DNA from: CAYRJA01 sp964424455
GTDB lineage: Bacteria; Bacteroidota; Bacteroidia; Chitinophagales; UBA10324
NCBI GenBank assembly: GCA_964424455.1
Contig: CAYRJA010000061.1
Span: 1-18,977 of the forward strand
Direction: 5' to 3'
Length of the DNA: 18,977 bases
The position numbers and the translations under genes are program-made. Positions 17,053 to 18,977 of this stretch are shown piece by piece (the stretch's first letter is position 1; each line of letters begins with the position of its first letter). The notes under the pieces were generated by a model that had not been told where the DNA came from, ran no database searches, and was given only the letters and a program-made list of their open reading frames with translations.

Positions 17053-17161
17053 AAGAATTGATTTATAGTAGAATTTTTTAACGAGAAATGAAGATGATAA
17101 TAATTTGTGAATATCCGGTAACCCGTACACTCATTTTTTTGTAAATGTTATATCGTATTTA

Positions 17162-17869
17162 TCACTTCTTCATTGCATCTTTTATCTGCTTCATAATATC
17201 TTCTAAATAGTCTGTTTGCAACTCCTGAATTTCTAACAGGTGTTTATTTTGATGAACCAGCAGATGATCAATCTTTTCGTGTAACAGCTTTATTTCTAAT
17301 TCCGCTTTCAAATTTATTTTATAGTCGTGTTCATTGCGAATACGGTCTTTTACTTCCTGCCTGTTCTGGCTCATCATAATTACCGGCGCTTGTATAGCGG
17401 CAATACAGGAGAGGATTAGATTGAGCAGTATGAATGGATACGGATCAAAGGGCTTCGTAACAAGGATGAAAATATTTATTCCCATCCAGATAAAAAGAAA
17501 CACAAAGAAAATACCTATGAACTTCCAACTACCTCCGAATGATGCTATGGAGTCAGCTATTTTGTCGCCAAAGGTGAGTTGCTCTATAATTTCCGGTTCA
17601 ATATTCTGTGACAGTAACTGGTTTCCGGTAATTGCATTTATCACTTCTTTTTCTAATTCATTCAACTCACCAGATTCTTCACTGATAAGAGAAGCAAGAT
17701 ATTTTTTGCGAATCTGATTCAATCCATCTAAAGAAATAAAGCAATCCTTATTGAATCCGGGAAATTCTTTTTGAATGAAGGAAAAAATATTCTCGCGTAA
17801 TACATCAGCTTTGTAACACTTATTAAAGTCTATTTCCTTATTGGTAATGTAACATTGTACTTTTTTCAT
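17162..17869 (-). CDS. DUF1003 family membrane protein
   Basis: Function unknown. 235 residues. The N-terminal 60 residues hold C6, C18 and C43 in a small cysteine-containing module (CYITNKEI...NKCYKADVLRENI) often seen before DUF1003. The DUF1003 core follows: FGDKIADSIASFGGSWKFI (100-118), membrane helix 1 at about 115-137, FDPYPFILLNLILSCIAAIQ (141-160) within helix 2 at about 144-167, then MMSQNRQEVKDR and a charged coiled-coil tail at about 185-232 (LKAELEIKLLHEKIDHLLVH). The tail is likely cytoplasmic and could oligomerise. A small hairpin lies just upstream of the start. It follows the toxin-antitoxin-like pair in the same direction but 77 bases away. Confidence 0.85.
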   Translation of the reverse strand: MKKVQCYITNKEIDFNKCYKADVLRENIFSFIQKEFPGFNKDCFISLDGLNQIRKKYLASLISEESGELNELEKEVINAITGNQLLSQNIEPEIIEQLTFGDKIADSIASFGGSWKFIGIFFVFLFIWMGINIFILVTKPFDPYPFILLNLILSCIAAIQAPVIMMSQNRQEVKDRIRNEHDYKINLKAELEIKLLHEKIDHLLVHQNKHLLEIQELQTDYLEDIMKQIKDAMKK

Positions 17870-17874
17870 TACGC

Positions 17875-17892
17875 AGAATTTTATACAATTCT
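17875..17892 (-). promoter_or_regulatory. Hairpin next to the DUF1003 gene start
   Basis: AGAATT and AATTCT arms form a perfect 6-base stem around a 6-base loop, ending 5 bases upstream of the ATG. It overlaps where a ribosome would load and may affect initiation. It is AT-rich and could be chance. Confidence 0.35.
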
Positions 17893-17946
17893 ACAAATGT
17901 TTTTATTTCAGATAGAGATTAGTTTTTTTGATTATTCACAGAGCGC

Positions 17947-18230
17947 TTAACCTAATCTTGCTCCCCAGATAAAACGACATACTTCAAATTTATTTTTAGA
18001 AATCCGGTAAGCTATAATCCAACCTTTGTAATTGAAACAATGATAATTGTGCCTTGCTAAAGATTCCTGTTTGCAAAGTTGAAGATGAGCTTTCGATTTT
18101 ACGAAACGCCGAATCTGCTCATCTACATTCATAAACCATCTGGCTCCGCTTCCTGGAGTATTCTTGCTTTCAATAAAGAAAGCAACACTTGAAATAGCGT
18201 TTGCAGCTCCGGCTTATAAACGATGTCCAT
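17947..18230 (-). pseudogene. RelE/ParE-like toxin gene with an apparent one-base frameshift
   Basis: The ATG at 18228-18230 overlaps the last codons of the upstream antitoxin-like gene and begins MDIVYKPELQT, a credible toxin start. That frame then ends at a TGA after 33 codons. The frame one base back carries on the protein: ISSVAFFIESKNTPGSGARW, then an internal Met (18132) and a 61-residue stretch ending in NYKGWIIAYRISKNKFEVCR and FIWGARLG, which looks like the beta-sheet end of a RelE/ParE-fold toxin. Adding one base near 18195-18203 would give a 94-residue protein, normal for such toxins. So either a base was lost (inactive toxin) or this is a sequencing error. From 18132 alone only a fragment without the N-terminal strand and helices would be made. 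Family assignment rests on general resemblance. Confidence 0.6.
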
Positions 18231-18483
18231 TTCTCACAGGCTTTTTCCTGCGAATATTTCTTTGAACCGGTGATTTCATTTCTGCTGAAGAATATCCGCC
18301 GTCACCGACTTCTTTTGAAAGCCATTCTTCCAATTGTTCTTTAGATACCTTTAGCCATGGCAATGCCATTTCTGCATCAGAGAGTTCATCTTGTTTTTGT
18401 ATGTTAATTCCCAATTCTTCTGCAATCTGAATGAGCAGGTTAAATTTTTTATCTGAGTTTGAAGAGAAGCGAACTGTTTTCAT
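18214..18483 (-). CDS. Putative antitoxin of a type II toxin-antitoxin pair
   Basis: 89-residue hydrophilic protein, MKTVRFSSNSDKKFNLLIQI to NGHRL. The middle (SDAEMALPWLKVSKEQLEEW, about residues 36-55) resembles the short helical linker of Bacteroidota antitoxins that precede RelE/ParE toxins, and the tail is strongly basic (NIRRKKPVRNGHR). No DNA-binding motif is certain. Its end overlaps the toxin ATG by 17 bases, a common sign of translational coupling in such pairs. The antitoxin role is inferred from this arrangement and size. It diverges from the cystathionine beta-synthase-like gene across 73 bases. Confidence 0.55.
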   Translation of the reverse strand: MKTVRFSSNSDKKFNLLIQIAEELGINIQKQDELSDAEMALPWLKVSKEQLEEWLSKEVGDGGYSSAEMKSPVQRNIRRKKPVRNGHRL

Positions 18484-18556
18484 ACTTTAAAAATAAATTA
18501 TTTCCTGTACAAAACTTATTTCCAAACTCATACTTTCAATATTTACCTTAGCGCCC

Positions 18557-18977
18557 ATGTATTACAATAACATAGTTGAGACCATCGGTCACACACCACT
18601 TGTAAAATTGAACCGTGTGACGAAGGATTTACCTTGCACGGTATTAGCAAAAGTGGAATCATTCAACCCCGGCAATTCCATCAAAGACCGGATTGGCTTG
18701 AAGATGATTGAAGATGCGGAAAAGAAAGGTTTACTGAAGCCCGGTGGCACCATCATCGAAGGAACTTCGGGCAATACAGGAATGGGGCTGGCGCTGGTAG
18801 CGATTGCAAGAGGTTACAAATGTATTTTCACCACTACAGATAAGCAGTCGAAAGAGAAAGCCGATATTTTAAAAGCAGTTGGTGCAGAGGTAATCGTTTG
18901 CCCTACCAATGTAGAGGCATCGGATCCGCGTTCTTATTACTCTGTTTCAAAAAGACTGAGTACAGAAATCCCTAATT
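18557..18977 (+). CDS. PLP-dependent cystathionine beta-synthase / cysteine synthase family enzyme (3' end beyond window)
   Basis: Beta-replacement enzyme of sulfur amino acid metabolism, joining serine (or O-acetylserine) with homocysteine or sulfide. The first 140 residues are present. Seen: the substrate/PLP entry segment IVETIGHTPLVKLNRV (6-21), the PLP-binding lysine K43 in NPGNSIKDRIG, and the phosphate/carboxylate loop EGTSGNTGMGLAL (68-80). The segment ASDPRSYYSVSKRLSTEIPN (near 120-139) is more like cystathionine beta-synthases than CysK/CysM, so I favour that role. Whether C-terminal CBS domains follow cannot be seen. No N-terminal haem-binding region is present, unlike the human enzyme. 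Confidence 0.88.
   Translation, partial: MYYNNIVETIGHTPLVKLNRVTKDLPCTVLAKVESFNPGNSIKDRIGLKMIEDAEKKGLLKPGGTIIEGTSGNTGMGLALVAIARGYKCIFTTTDKQSKEKADILKAVGAEVIVCPTNVEASDPRSYYSVSKRLSTEIPN

Noticed and set aside
17053..17130. Longer acs start at 17130, adding 26 residues
   Set aside because: The extra residues do not resemble the family N terminus; the ATG at 17052 gives a normal-length protein starting MLKKISSLDEY.
18185..18215. Programmed -1 frameshift in the toxin gene
   Set aside because: No X XXY YYZ slippery heptamer lies in the right frame and no stimulating stem is evident; a base loss or sequencing error is simpler.

Overview
The window looks like a chromosomal segment of a member of the Bacteroidota. 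Two upstream regions match that phylum's promoter pattern (TTTG, a 19-20 base spacer, then TAnnTTTG). Shine-Dalgarno sites are weak or absent, and NuoG is a short form of about 325 residues. I cannot place it below phylum from the sequence alone. No rRNA, tRNA, CRISPR array, insertion sequence or integrase is visible.

Layout. (1) 1-6428, minus strand: a compact AT-rich operon read leftwards, tetR-type repressor, cytochrome b561-like protein, TolC-type outer membrane channel, RND periplasmic adaptor, RND inner membrane permease (cut by the window start). A run of 10 N at 5684-5693 lies inside the cytochrome gene. (2) 6429-6772: a divergent intergenic region with a good promoter for each direction and a possible TetR operator. 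(3) 6773-15055, plus strand: eleven respiratory Complex I genes in standard order, nuoA to nuoK. The proton-pumping nuoL, nuoM and nuoN are not here. (4) 15154-17052, minus strand: acetyl-CoA synthetase, converging on nuoK. (5) 17162-17869, minus: a DUF1003 membrane protein. (6) 17947-18483, minus: a toxin-antitoxin-like pair in which the RelE/ParE-like toxin appears broken by a one-base frameshift. (7) From 18557, plus: the start of a PLP-dependent cystathionine beta-synthase/cysteine synthase family gene.

How the genes work together. The efflux operon encodes a complete tripartite pump (permease, adaptor, outer membrane channel) with its own likely autoregulated repressor and, unusually, a haem-type membrane protein in the same transcription unit. 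The nuo genes encode the NADH-oxidising module (E, F, G), the connecting quinone-reducing module (B, C, D, I) and four membrane subunits (A, H, J, K); the antiporter-like arm must come from elsewhere or be missing. Acs feeds acetate into acetyl-CoA and thus into the NADH supply.

Most interesting points: the operon stopping at nuoK; a NuoG whose last cysteine cluster is rearranged compared with the canonical N7 site; a strong hairpin between nuoA and nuoB; the frameshifted toxin overlapping its antitoxin; the cytochrome b561 gene inside the efflux operon; and a clear base-composition break between the efflux operon and the nuo operon. I did not find a clearly new multi-gene system.
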